Shown: positions 1-7,275 of the stretch, in pieces
How the letters are laid out: the number at the start of each line of letters is the position of its first letter
Numbering within the stretch: position 1 is the stretch's first letter
Assembly (NCBI GenBank): GCA_005793295.1
Contig: SXSX01000229.1
Location: 1 to 21,794, forward strand
DNA from: Burkholderiales bacterium
GTDB lineage: Bacteria; Pseudomonadota; Gammaproteobacteria; Burkholderiales; Burkholderiaceae_C
Direction: 5' to 3'
DNA length: 21,794 bases
Notes under the pieces: generated by a model
The model's input: only the letters and a program-made list of their open reading frames with translations
What the model was told of the DNA's origin: nothing
Databases searched by the model: none
Made by a program: the position numbers and the translations under genes

Positions 1-483
1 GCGGCCATGAACCCCTGCCCCTGCGGTTACCTCGGTGCGAGTAAGGCAGCACGGTCCTGCCGATGTACACCCGACCAAGTGAGCCGTTACCAAGGCAAAC
101 TCAGCGGGCCTTTGATGGACCGCATTGACTTGCATGTAGAAGTGCCAGCGCTGCCAGCCCAAGAGTTGCTTGGAACAAAGCCCGGCGAACCCACGCAAGC
201 AATTCGAGAACGTTGCGCCCAAGCGCGAGATCATGCGCTTGCCCGTCAGAACCAAACCAATCATTCGCTGCAAGGTGCAGACATCGACCGCCACGCGCAG
301 ATTGAACCCGCAGCAGCCACGTTTTTAAAAAATGCAGCCGCCCAACTTGGTTGGTCTGCGCGAGGAACCCACCGCACCCTCAAAATTGCCCGCACCATTG
401 CCGACCTGGCCGGCTCGCCCACCACGGCACTTGCCCATGTTGCTGAAGCGATGCAGTACCGCCGCACCGCCAAGGACGCATAG
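1..483 (+). CDS. comM: ComM/YifB-type AAA+ ATPase, C-terminal part (5' end outside window)
   Basis: This is the C-terminal third of a ComM (YifB, magnesium-chelatase-like) AAA+ protein. The reading frame is open from base 1, so the gene begins upstream of the window. What can be seen is the family's cysteine-rich block NPCPCGYLG, followed by CRCTPDQVSRYQGKLSGPL and MDRIDLHVEVP, then an alpha-helical C-terminal domain ending RTIADLAGS...AMQYRR, which is typical of these proteins. Walker A and B lie in the missing part. Characterised ComM is a hexameric DNA helicase that promotes branch migration during natural transformation, so a cytoplasmic role on recombining DNA is expected. The stop codon is 24 nt before recQ on the same strand, which suggests co-transcription of two DNA-recombination genes. 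The length visible is about 160 of roughly 500 residues. The family assignment is secure; the competence role is taken from the family. Confidence 0.93.
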   Translation, partial: AAMNPCPCGYLGASKAARSCRCTPDQVSRYQGKLSGPLMDRIDLHVEVPALPAQELLGTKPGEPTQAIRERCAQARDHALARQNQTNHSLQGADIDRHAQIEPAAATFLKNAAAQLGWSARGTHRTLKIARTIADLAGSPTTALAHVAEAMQYRRTAKDA

Positions 484-507
484 CAAACGGCCCGACAATA
501 GGACATC

Positions 508-2349
508 TTGAATTACATCTCTATCCTCCACGACGTTTTTGGCTATGAACAATTCCGCGGTCCCCAGCAAGCCATCGTAGAACACGTAGGCGCAGGGGGC
601 GACGCCTTGGTGCTGATGCCAACGGGCGGCGGAAAGTCACTGTGCTATCAAATCCCAGCCATCGCCCGCCAGCGCGCAGGTTTAGGAATCACCGTCGTGA
701 TTTCACCACTGATTGCTTTGATGCACGACCAAGTCGGCGCTTTACATGAAGCCGGTGTGAGCGCCGCGTTTTTGAACTCCACGCTCAGCGGCGAAGAGGC
801 ATACCAAGTTGAGCAGTCTTTGCTGCGCGGGGACATTACACTTTTATACGCAGCCCCCGAGCGCATCACCACGCCGCGCTTTTTAGCGCAACTGAATTCG
901 CTTTTTGAGCGCGGACAATTGAGCCTGTTTGCCATTGATGAGGCCCACTGCGTCAGCCAATGGGGCCACGATTTCCGACCCGAGTACCGCGCCTTAAGCG
1001 TTTTACACGAGCGGTTTCCGGGTGTGCCGCGCATGGCGCTCACGGCTACGGCCGATGACCTGACCCGGACCGATATTTTGGAGCGCTTGCAACTCCAAGA
1101 CGCGCGGGCGTTTATCAGCAGTTTTGACCGTCCCAACATTCGTTACACGATTGTCGAAAAGCGCGACAGCACCACTCAGCTGCTGCGTTTTATCGAGCGC
1201 GAACATGCTGGCGAGGCGGGCATTGTGTACTGCCAATCACGTAAGAAAGTAGAAGATATTGCCCAAACCTTGGTTGATTCAGGCGTCAACGCGCTGCCCT
1301 ACCACGCAGGCCTTGATGGCCGCGTTCGCCAATCCAACCAAGACCGTTTTTTACGCGAAGAAGGCGTTGTGATGGTGGCGACGATTGCGTTTGGCATGGG
1401 CATTGACAAGCCCGATGTGCGTTTTGTTGCGCACCTAGACATGCCTAAGAATATTGAAGGCTACTACCAAGAAACGGGACGCGCAGGGCGCGACGGACTG
1501 CCTGCGAATGCATGGATGTGCTACGGCCTACAAGACGTGGTGAACCAACGCCGTATGATTGACGAGAGTCCGGCCGAAGAAGCTTTTAAACAGGTGATGC
1601 GCGGCAAACTCGAAGCGTTGCTAGGTTTGGCAGAGGCCACCGACTGCCGACGTACCCGGTTATTGGCCTACTTTGGGGAACCGAGCCAGCCTTGCGGCAA
1701 CTGCGACAACTGCCTGCATCCCCCAGCGGTGTGGGACGGCAGCGCGGCTGCCCAAATGTTGCTGTCGACCGTTTACAGAATCCACAAGCTCAGCGGCATC
1801 AGTTTTGGGGCCGGGCAACTGATGGACATTGTTCGTGGCAAAAAAACCGACAAGGTCGCACAACACGGGCATGACACCTTGAGCACCTTTGGCGTGGGTG
1901 CCGATTTAAGTGAGAACCAACTGCGCGGCGTATTGCGTCAACTCTTGGCGATGGGTGCGGTGATGGTTGATGTTCAGGCGTTCAACACCTTGGTTTTGAC
2001 AGACAAGTCCCGCGCGGTATTGAAAGGCGAGGTTGCGGTGCGCCTGCGTGAGTCTGTCTCATTGCCGGCGCCTCGCAAGGGCAAAGTACCTTTAAGCACT
2101 ATGCCCAAAGCCCCAATCGACCTCGACGCCTTGGCTTTGTTGCGGTATGCCGATCTCAAAGCGTGGCGGGCGGAGATTGCACGAGAACACAACTTGCCGG
2201 CCTACGTTATTTTTCATGACGCGACCCTCGCAGCCATTGCCGAACGAGCGCCCCAAACCCTTCAAGACCTGCAAGGCATCAGCGGCATGGGAGTGAAAAA
2301 ACTGGAAGCCTACGCCCAAGAGGTGCTGCGCGTCGTTGCTGTGTCGTAA
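508..2349 (+). CDS. recQ: ATP-dependent DNA helicase RecQ
   Basis: This 613-aa protein is a 3'-to-5' superfamily 2 DNA helicase acting in recombination and replication-fork repair. The Walker A motif PTGGGKS is at residues 38-44 and the DEAH box at 144-147, followed by the RecQ aromatic-rich loop HCVSQWGHDFRPEY. Helicase motifs V and VI appear as ATIAFGMGIDKPDVRFV and QETGRAGRDG. The RQC zinc site uses C380, C396, C399 and C402. A winged-helix section and a C-terminal HRDC domain (about residues 535-610, with LQGISGMGVKKLEAY) complete the standard RecQ architecture. The start is a TTG, chosen because AGGA at 500-503 lies just before it and the N-terminus matches the family from residue 1. The spacing of 4 nt is short. 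The gene follows comM by 24 nt and is closed by a strong hairpin terminator. Nothing is missing from the domain set. Confidence 0.97.
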   Translation: MNYISILHDVFGYEQFRGPQQAIVEHVGAGGDALVLMPTGGGKSLCYQIPAIARQRAGLGITVVISPLIALMHDQVGALHEAGVSAAFLNSTLSGEEAYQVEQSLLRGDITLLYAAPERITTPRFLAQLNSLFERGQLSLFAIDEAHCVSQWGHDFRPEYRALSVLHERFPGVPRMALTATADDLTRTDILERLQLQDARAFISSFDRPNIRYTIVEKRDSTTQLLRFIEREHAGEAGIVYCQSRKKVEDIAQTLVDSGVNALPYHAGLDGRVRQSNQDRFLREEGVVMVATIAFGMGIDKPDVRFVAHLDMPKNIEGYYQETGRAGRDGLPANAWMCYGLQDVVNQRRMIDESPAEEAFKQVMRGKLEALLGLAEATDCRRTRLLAYFGEPSQPCGNCDNCLHPPAVWDGSAAAQMLLSTVYRIHKLSGISFGAGQLMDIVRGKKTDKVAQHGHDTLSTFGVGADLSENQLRGVLRQLLAMGAVMVDVQAFNTLVLTDKSRAVLKGEVAVRLRESVSLPAPRKGKVPLSTMPKAPIDLDALALLRYADLKAWRAEIAREHNLPAYVIFHDATLAAIAERAPQTLQDLQGISGMGVKKLEAYAQEVLRVVAVS

Positions 2350-2350
2350 A

Positions 2351-2380
2351 AAAACCCTTGGTTGGTATTCCAAGGGTTTT
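2351..2380. terminator. Bidirectional intrinsic terminator after recQ
   Basis: An 11-bp perfect stem, AAAACCCTTGG (2351-2361) and CCAAGGGTTTT (2370-2380), encloses an 8-nt loop. The A run on one side and T run on the other give a U-tract in either direction, so it can stop recQ and the convergent gene ending at 2401. A second tight palindrome, TGATCGC-G-GCGATCA (2384-2398), sits beside it, just past the stop codon of the minus-strand gene. Both are read directly from the sequence; activity is inferred. Confidence 0.85.
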
Positions 2381-2400
2381 CGGTGATCGCGGCGATCAAT

Positions 2401-2721
2401 TCAATGCAGCTTGAAACTGCTTTCATACGCCATGGCCGCACCACTCAAGGTGTTTTGCAAGCGGGCGATAGCGCGGTTGTGGCTGGCGCCGCAGGTTGCG
2501 TCGCCAGCAAACTGGCGGTGGTGTTGCATGAGTTTTTGTAATTTGGTCCGGCACACATCGAGCGCACCGGCGAAATTGAGGGCAATGTATGCGGAATGAT
2601 CGGCACGAGTTTGGCGGTATTCGTCAGACCAATAACTGAACAATTGCCACTTGTAGGTCCCTTTTTCAGGCATCTGAATTGGTGTTTTCGTCATATTTAC
2701 GTTGGATTCCATCAATTTCAT
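2401..2721 (-). CDS. Hypothetical protein, 106 aa, no recognised family
   Basis: I do not recognise this protein. It has no signal peptide or membrane segment. It starts MKLMESNVNMTKTP, then has an aromatic and charged stretch (KWQLFSYWSDEYRQTRADHS) and a helical C-terminal half with basic residues (CRTKLQKLMQHHRQF) ending SSFKLH. A phasin-like or small helical adaptor fold is possible, but no motif proves it. The start at 2721 is preferred because a GAAAG element lies 5-9 nt upstream. Alternatives are the more upstream ATG at 2748, with no ribosome site, and the internal ATG at 2694 (MTKTPIQ). It runs convergent to recQ and shares its terminator region. It is divergent from the small membrane protein gene at 2879, so the two may share the regulatory DNA at 2722-2878. 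That it is a gene is supported by its open frame and divergent promoter region rather than by homology. Confidence 0.6.
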   Translation of the reverse strand: MKLMESNVNMTKTPIQMPEKGTYKWQLFSYWSDEYRQTRADHSAYIALNFAGALDVCRTKLQKLMQHHRQFAGDATCGASHNRAIARLQNTLSGAAMAYESSFKLH

Positions 2722-2751
2722 GGATCTTTCACGCCTTAGAACCACCATTGG

Positions 2752-2789
2752 TTGACACGTTTTGGGAACTTTTTCAATAAAATTCCCAA
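2752..2789 (+). promoter_or_regulatory. Candidate promoter with overlapping dyad in divergent intergenic region
   Basis: TTGACA at 2752-2757 is a perfect -35 hexamer reading rightward. A 17-nt spacer leads to CAATAA at 2775-2780, a weak -10. A dyad, TTGGGAA (2762-2768) and TTCCCAA (2783-2789), spans the spacer and -10, as an operator would. A second possible -10, TAAAAT at 2833-2838, lies closer to the gene at 2879 but lacks a clear -35. Assignment is by eye and the factor is unknown. Confidence 0.4.
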
Positions 2790-2878
2790 CATCTTTGGGC
2801 CCGCCCGACTCAAGGACTTTTCCCTGTGTCGCTAAAATGGTCTACTTTCCCACATTTCTCTTTAGTAGAAAGCACTCC

Positions 2879-3022
2879 ATGTCCGCACCTCACGCACACG
2901 ACAACGACACCCAGACCACCGACGTAGTTGAAGAAATCGTCCCCATGATGCCAATTGTTTTGCCTGTTGTGGGCGCAGTCTTGATGTTCTTGCTGGCCTT
3001 TATTGCTGTGTCAATGGCCTAA
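2879..3022 (+). CDS. Small single-helix membrane protein, 47 aa
   Basis: This short protein has an acidic, histidine-containing N-terminus (MSAPHAHDNDTQ, then DVVEEIVPMMP) followed by one strongly hydrophobic helix of about 20 residues (IVLPVVGAVLMFLLAFIAVS) at the C-terminus. An N-out or N-in single-pass inner-membrane micropeptide is expected. A longer frame open from 2762 exists, but the ATG at 2879 is preferred: a GAAAG element (2869-2873) sits at good spacing, and the upstream residues look like translated promoter DNA. It lies 22 nt before the glutathione peroxidase gene on the same strand and probably shares its transcript. The family is unknown to me. Its position suggests a link to the envelope or to oxidative stress, but that is inference only. 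Confidence 0.65.
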   Translation: MSAPHAHDNDTQTTDVVEEIVPMMPIVLPVVGAVLMFLLAFIAVSMA

Positions 3023-3044
3023 GGCCATGCGCTTAGGCTCTGTA

Positions 3045-3641
3045 ATGGACTGCTTTCGCTTACGCGTTTTGTTTGTTGCCGCTTGGAGCCTCTGTTGCGC
3101 TTTTACCTTCTCTGTACAAGCGGCTACAACAACTCCAACAGATGCCGATTCCAGCGCTTGCCCGGCTTTACTGCAAAAAACCTTCAACCGCCTGCAAGAC
3201 GACGCGCCCCAAAACCTCTGCCAATACAGTGGCAAGGTGATTTTGGTTGTCAATACGGCCAGCCAATGCGGCTTTGCTCCGCAGTACGAAGGCTTAGAAA
3301 AACTCTACGCCACTTACGGCTCCAAAGGCTTGGTTGTTTTGGGCTTCCCAACCAACGACTTCGGCCAGCAAGAGCCCGGAAAGGGCAAAGAGATTGCTGA
3401 TTTTTGCTTTAACACCTACGGCGTGAAGTTTCCGATGTTCGAGAAATCGACCGTAATGGGTAAATTGGCCAACCCTTTGTTTACCGAACTAACCAAAGCC
3501 AGCGGCACCCCGCCGCGCTGGAATTTTTACAAGTACTTGATCGGCCGCGATGGCAAGGTCATCGACAGTTACACCAGCTTCACCACCCCCGAGAACGGCA
3601 AACTGGTCACTGAGTTAAAGAAAGCCTTAGCGCAGCGCTAG
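3045..3641 (+). CDS. Exported glutathione peroxidase (Cys type)
   Basis: This is a thioredoxin-fold peroxidase of the glutathione peroxidase family, which reduces hydrogen peroxide and organic hydroperoxides. The catalytic tetrad is visible: C75 in NTASQCGFAPQYEGLEKLY, Q109 in FGQQEPG, and W159-N160 in RWNFYKYL. Cysteine replaces selenocysteine, as is usual in bacteria; such enzymes often use thioredoxin rather than glutathione. The start at 3045 is chosen over ATG 3027 or an upstream non-ATG because AGG at 3035-3037 is spaced 7 nt from it, and because it leaves a clean signal peptide: a short charged n-region, a hydrophobic core, and a probable cleavage after SVQA at residue 26. A periplasmic location is therefore likely. 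The remaining length (about 170 aa mature) is normal. It follows the 47-aa membrane protein and converges on the DUF1338 gene. Confidence 0.9.
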   Translation: MDCFRLRVLFVAAWSLCCAFTFSVQAATTTPTDADSSACPALLQKTFNRLQDDAPQNLCQYSGKVILVVNTASQCGFAPQYEGLEKLYATYGSKGLVVLGFPTNDFGQQEPGKGKEIADFCFNTYGVKFPMFEKSTVMGKLANPLFTELTKASGTPPRWNFYKYLIGRDGKVIDSYTSFTTPENGKLVTELKKALAQR

Positions 3642-3648
3642 GCCCTAG

Positions 3649-3668
3649 GCAAGGGCTTAAGCCTTTGC
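3649..3668. repeat. 20-bp near-perfect palindrome at a convergent gene junction
   Basis: GCAAGGGCTTAAGCCTTTGC reads as a 20-nt dyad with only one non-Watson-Crick (G:T) pair. It starts 8 nt after the peroxidase stop and includes the stop codon and last codons of the minus-strand gene. There is no T-tract on either side, so it is not a standard terminator; it may still block or protect both transcript ends. Confidence 0.45.
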
Positions 3669-4664
3669 CCGGGTCATCCCAAAGATCCCGGTGGCATTGC
3701 CCGCATCAAAAGCCAAGTCTAAGGAGCTCTGATCCGCTTGCAATACGTCGCGGCTGATCAACTCAAAAAACGATCCCGGTACGCTTCGCATAACAACGCC
3801 GTCGGCTGAAGTCATCTCGCGCTCGACTCTTTCGGCTACAAACGCGGTCTGGCGCACCCGCGCGCTTGACGAAACTTCCACTTTGTCTTTGATCGGCCGT
3901 CCGAGCTGGCGCTGTTGTTGGGCTGCGGCTTGAACATCTTGAACCCGGTCTGTCGCATGGTTAAACGCATTTCCCTCAGTCGCAATCCACGCCATTTCTG
4001 CCGACTCAGCCAGCAACAGTTCGTAATCGCTGAGCGCCACATTGACGTGTTGCCTGTCAAAGCAGGCCACCCACTTTGGCAGCGCCTTGAGGGCGTGCTG
4101 CATTGGCAGAGCACCAGTTTGATCTAACTGCATTAAAGTGGTCATGGCTTCTTGATTCAGAGGATTTTTGGAACTCGCCAACACCCGAGTGACTCCGTCT
4201 TGGAAGGCTAAAGAAAACTGTTCTGGATGAAGTTCTGAAACAAAGAACTGCGCAATATCTTGAGGAAAGTCTTGATGGCAATAAGCCCGACCGGTCATTT
4301 TGATTTTGGGCAAAGGGTAGGTCGCAGCCAGCGTAAACCCCAGCGGCCCAAGAATACGAATAATCGCCTGTTCGCCTTGCGGTAAGTCACCACAGGGCCA
4401 ACGCACCGTTCGCACTGCGCCATGGTCAAACACGATTTTTCGGTGGTTTTGCGTAACCTCGCCCTCCACGTAATCCTTGCCAACCGGAACGCGCTCCAGC
4501 AAGCCATGAAACAAAACCATGTTCAGAGCCTGCGCCAGCTCCGCTCGGCTGATGTCGCCCCTGCTGGCCTGGTTCAAAGCAGGATGAATGTCCATCTGCG
4601 AGAAAAGTGTGTTTGTGGCGTGCTGACCCAAGCAGGCTCTGACTAAGGCAAAGATTGATGTCAT
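3657..4664 (-). CDS. DUF1338 / 2-oxoadipate dioxygenase-decarboxylase family protein (short form)
   Basis: This 335-aa protein belongs to the VOC-like iron(II) family that includes HglS/YdcJ, which converts 2-oxoadipate to D-2-hydroxyglutarate in lysine breakdown. The family motif HGAVR gives H81 and R85. NHATDRV gives H236, and GSFFELISR gives E301. The order and spacing of His, His and Glu closely follow the iron ligands I recall for HglS (H70, H226, E294), and R85 matches its substrate-binding arginine four residues after the first His. A core strand, IAQFFVSELHPEQFS (138-151), also fits. The protein is shorter than HglS (about 460 aa), lacking its C-terminal extension, so the substrate may differ. 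The ATG at 4664 has no strong ribosome site. It converges on the peroxidase gene with 15 nt between them and shares no operon with neighbours. The family call is firm; the exact substrate is inferred. Confidence 0.8.
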   Translation of the reverse strand: MTSIFALVRACLGQHATNTLFSQMDIHPALNQASRGDISRAELAQALNMVLFHGLLERVPVGKDYVEGEVTQNHRKIVFDHGAVRTVRWPCGDLPQGEQAIIRILGPLGFTLAATYPLPKIKMTGRAYCHQDFPQDIAQFFVSELHPEQFSLAFQDGVTRVLASSKNPLNQEAMTTLMQLDQTGALPMQHALKALPKWVACFDRQHVNVALSDYELLLAESAEMAWIATEGNAFNHATDRVQDVQAAAQQQRQLGRPIKDKVEVSSSARVRQTAFVAERVEREMTSADGVVMRSVPGSFFELISRDVLQADQSSLDLAFDAGNATGIFGMTRAKA

Positions 4665-4863
4665 GGAGGTCTCTTTTTTTCGAGTCTATCAAGCCCTTAA
4701 GCCGTCCAGATATAGTCAACTCATAACCCCATGCGAGTTTTGCATATCTATTGGCTGTAATCGCTTTGTAACATCTGAACCAGTTCCTAAAATCAAGCCC
4801 CCGCAAGAGGGCCAAAAGCTGTCTTTTCCCTTACGGCACTGGCTTTGGAATCTTTTTTTCACA

Positions 4864-4915
4864 ACCCATCGTGGGTCTTGGTGGCTTGCGAAAAGACGAT
4901 TTTTAAACTTAGGAG
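4864..4915 (+). promoter_or_regulatory. pckG leader: small hairpins and ribosome-binding site
   Basis: The 257-nt gap between the DUF1338 gene and pckG is the longest gene-free stretch of the window. Its last part holds a short dyad ACCCA-TCG-TGGGT (4864-4876), a second possible stem GTCTT (4875-4879) with AAGAC (4893-4897) that partly excludes the first and is followed by a T run, and AGGAG at 4911-4915, spaced 6 nt from the pckG ATG. The ribosome site is convincing. An attenuator-like role for the stems is only a possibility. I found no clear sigma-70 promoter here by eye. Confidence 0.4.
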
Positions 4916-4921
4916 TTAGCG

Positions 4922-6784
4922 ATGAATGCACCCACCATGCCAGGTCTTAGCCTGAATGCGCCCAGCTATGTCAAACACGCCCGCCTGATCGCTTGGGTGG
5001 CTGATATGGCGGCCTTGTGCAAACCTGCCGCCATTCACTGGTGCGATGGTTCCGAGGAAGAGTACCAACGCCTGTGCCAACAATTGGTGGATGCGGGAAC
5101 TTTCAAAAAACTCAACCCAGCCAAACGGCCCAATAGCTTTCTCGCCTGCTCTGACCCCACGGACGTTGCCCGCGTAGAAGACCGCACTTATATCTGCAGC
5201 GAGCGCAAAGAAAACGCCGGCCCCACCAACAACTGGATGGCGCCCCAAGACATGCGGGCTACTCTTAACCCCTTGTTTGATGGCTGCATGAAAGGGCGCA
5301 CCATGTACGTGGTGCCTTTCTCCATGGGGCCCTTGGGCTCCCACATCGCCCACATTGGGATTGAGTTAAGTGATAGCGCGTATGTCGCTGTCAACCAACG
5401 CATCATGACGCGCATGGGCAAAGCGGTGTATGACGTGCTCGGAGCCGACGGGGCTTTTGTACCTTGTATGCACACAGTGGGCGCTCCATTGGCCGCCGGC
5501 CAAGCCGATGTGAAATGGCCTTGCAACAAAACCAAATACATCGTGCATTTTCCCGAAACCCGCGAAATTTGGTCTTACGGCTCAGGCTATGGCGGCAATG
5601 CGTTGCTCGGAAAAAAATGCTTTGCCTTGCGCATTGCCTCAACTATGGGCCGCGACCAAGGCTGGCTTGCGGAGCACATGTTGATCTTGGGCGTGAGCAG
5701 CCCCGAAGGCAAAAAATACCACGTGGCCGCTGCCTTCCCCAGCGCTTGCGGCAAAACCAACTTTTCCATGTTGGTTCCACCCGAAGGCTTTGAAGGATGG
5801 AAAGTCACCACGATTGGCGACGACATCGCTTGGATCAAGCCACACGCGGATGGGAAAATGTACGCGATCAACCCCGAAGCGGGTTATTTTGGTGTAGCTC
5901 CAGGGACGAATTACCACACCAATCCCAATTGCATGGCCAGCCTCAATAAGAATGTGATCTTTACCAACGTAGCGCTGACCGATGATGGCGACGTGTGGTG
6001 GGAAGGCATGGAAAAAGACAGTGGGGCTTTACCCGCCCATTTGATCGACTGGCAAGGCAAAGACTGGACGCCTGCCATCGCCAAAGAAACGGGCGCCAAA
6101 GCCGCCCACCCCAATTCTCGTTTTACGGTCGCAGCAGGCAACAACCCTGCGCTTGACAGCGCGTGGGACGATGCCAACGGCGTGCCCATTGATGCGTTTA
6201 TTTTTGGAGGCCGCCGCTCAACCACCGTACCTTTAGTGACCGAGGCCCGCAACTGGGTTGAAGGTGTATATATGGCAGCCACCATGGGCTCTGAGACCAC
6301 CGCCGCTGCGGCGGGCCAACAAGGCGTAGTGCGCCGCGACCCGTTTGCGATGCTGCCTTTTACGGGCTACAACGTAAGCGATTACTTTCAGCACTGGTTA
6401 GATATGGGCGACAAACTCACCCAGTCTGGTGCGAAGTTGCCAGCTATTTACTGCGTCAATTGGTTTCGCAAAGGCGAAGACGGCAAATTTGTTTGGCCGG
6501 GCTACGGCGAAAACATGCGCGTCTTGAAGTGGATGATTGACCGCCTTGAAGGCAAAGCGCAAGGCGTTGACAACGGCTTTGGCGTGAGCCCCACCTACGC
6601 GGAGATAACTTGGAAAGGTTTGGCGTTTTCGCCCGCCGAGTTTGCAACTGTGACCAGCTTAAACAAGGCCGACTGGAAACAAGAAATTGCGCTGCACACC
6701 GAGTTGTTTAGCCAACTGGCGTACCACTTGCCTGCAGCCTTGGAAAAGACCAAGGCGCAGTTCGAACAACGCCTGGCAGCTTAA
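4922..6784 (+). CDS. pckG: Phosphoenolpyruvate carboxykinase (GTP)
   Basis: This 620-aa enzyme converts oxaloacetate and GTP to phosphoenolpyruvate, GDP and CO2, the first committed step of gluconeogenesis, in the cytoplasm. The GTP-class signatures are clear: the substrate-binding R-loop SERKENAGPTNNW near residues 93-105, the kinase-1a P-loop PSACGKTNF with S274, the hyper-reactive C276, K278 and T279, and the metal/nucleotide segment TIGDDIAW. The mobile lid region reads MGSETTAAAAGQQG. Length is normal for the bacterial GTP enzyme. The ATG at 4922 has AGGAG six bases upstream. The stop codon overlaps the stop of the convergent minus-strand gene by 4 nt. Growth on organic and amino acids, suggested by the neighbouring catabolic genes, would need this enzyme; that link is inference. 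Confidence 0.98.
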   Translation: MNAPTMPGLSLNAPSYVKHARLIAWVADMAALCKPAAIHWCDGSEEEYQRLCQQLVDAGTFKKLNPAKRPNSFLACSDPTDVARVEDRTYICSERKENAGPTNNWMAPQDMRATLNPLFDGCMKGRTMYVVPFSMGPLGSHIAHIGIELSDSAYVAVNQRIMTRMGKAVYDVLGADGAFVPCMHTVGAPLAAGQADVKWPCNKTKYIVHFPETREIWSYGSGYGGNALLGKKCFALRIASTMGRDQGWLAEHMLILGVSSPEGKKYHVAAAFPSACGKTNFSMLVPPEGFEGWKVTTIGDDIAWIKPHADGKMYAINPEAGYFGVAPGTNYHTNPNCMASLNKNVIFTNVALTDDGDVWWEGMEKDSGALPAHLIDWQGKDWTPAIAKETGAKAAHPNSRFTVAAGNNPALDSAWDDANGVPIDAFIFGGRRSTTVPLVTEARNWVEGVYMAATMGSETTAAAAGQQGVVRRDPFAMLPFTGYNVSDYFQHWLDMGDKLTQSGAKLPAIYCVNWFRKGEDGKFVWPGYGENMRVLKWMIDRLEGKAQGVDNGFGVSPTYAEITWKGLAFSPAEFATVTSLNKADWKQEIALHTELFSQLAYHLPAALEKTKAQFEQRLAA

Positions 6785-7173
6785 GAAGCGCGCGCCACAG
6801 CGGCGCGTAGCTCTTCCATGACGCGGGGGTCACGGTTAGCAAACGCCCACATTTGCTCTTCGCGGCGAATTTGTGCAGCCTCTTTCATTTGGCGATCCAC
6901 GCTGGCAGCCAAGGCCATGGTGATTTTGCGCAATGGGCGGGCAAAGAAAGCCAACCCAGCAAACACCACGCTCCACAAAGCGACCCATCCTAAGAGCAAA
7001 TGGCCATCGGCCCAGTTGTCGATCACTTGATCGGCCACCACCAACATCGCAGCCATCACACCGGCGAGCATGAGCCCGGCCAAAGTACGTGTGGCTTCCG
7101 ATTTTGGAGCCACTACGGAAGCTCCATTGAAAGACGAAGCGCCAGCAAATTCAGTAAAAGTAAAGCGAGACAT
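6781..7173 (-). CDS. Conserved-looking two-helix membrane protein, 130 aa
   Basis: I do not recognise a named family. The N-terminal 30 residues are polar (MSRFTFTEFAGASSF). Two hydrophobic helices follow, roughly residues 35-50 (LAGLMLAGVMAAMLVV) and 60-80 (LLLGWVALWSVVFAGLAFFA), separated by a short loop. The C-terminal 50 residues form a charged helix (SVDRQMKEAAQIRREEQMWAF) predicted to be cytoplasmic. The start at 7173 is chosen over 7194 because AAGGAG stands 7-8 nt before it. The stop codon interlocks with that of pckG (4-nt convergent overlap). It is transcribed divergently from the LysR gene at 7276, so that regulator might control it. No enzymatic motif is visible; a small inner-membrane accessory protein is the safest description. 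Confidence 0.7.
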   Translation of the reverse strand: MSRFTFTEFAGASSFNGASVVAPKSEATRTLAGLMLAGVMAAMLVVADQVIDNWADGHLLLGWVALWSVVFAGLAFFARPLRKITMALAASVDRQMKEAAQIRREEQMWAFANRDPRVMEELRAAVARAS

Positions 7174-7213
7174 AGAAGACTCCTTGATAAACATATGCGT
7201 GATCTTAGGGTTT

Positions 7214-7223
7214 ACACTAGTGT
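7214..7223. promoter_or_regulatory. Perfect 10-bp palindrome in LysR divergent promoter region
   Basis: ACACTAGTGT is a perfect palindrome in the 102-nt gap between the membrane protein gene (start 7173) and the LysR gene (start 7276). AT-rich DNA follows (7230-7274). The position suits an operator for the adjacent LysR protein, but the arms are short and no flanking half-site was found. Confidence 0.3.
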
Positions 7224-7275
7224 TAGTCCACTTTAGTTTGATGATTAATACTATTCACCAAATCTATATATTGAA

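Noticed and set aside
3649..3668. GCTTAAGC core shared by the palindromes at 3649-3668 and 16157-16168 as a common operator
   Set aside because: The shared core is only about 10 bp of self-complementary sequence, and the first lies at the junction of convergent stops rather than in a promoter.
4864..4904. Possible attenuator or riboswitch before pckG
   Set aside because: The two alternative stems are only 5 bp each; no known riboswitch consensus is visible, so it is kept only as a weak leader note.
4426..4950. Open frames on both strands over the gap before pckG
   Set aside because: They run across the DUF1338 start and intergenic DNA, have no family-like composition or ribosome site, and conflict with the clear pckG and DUF1338 genes.
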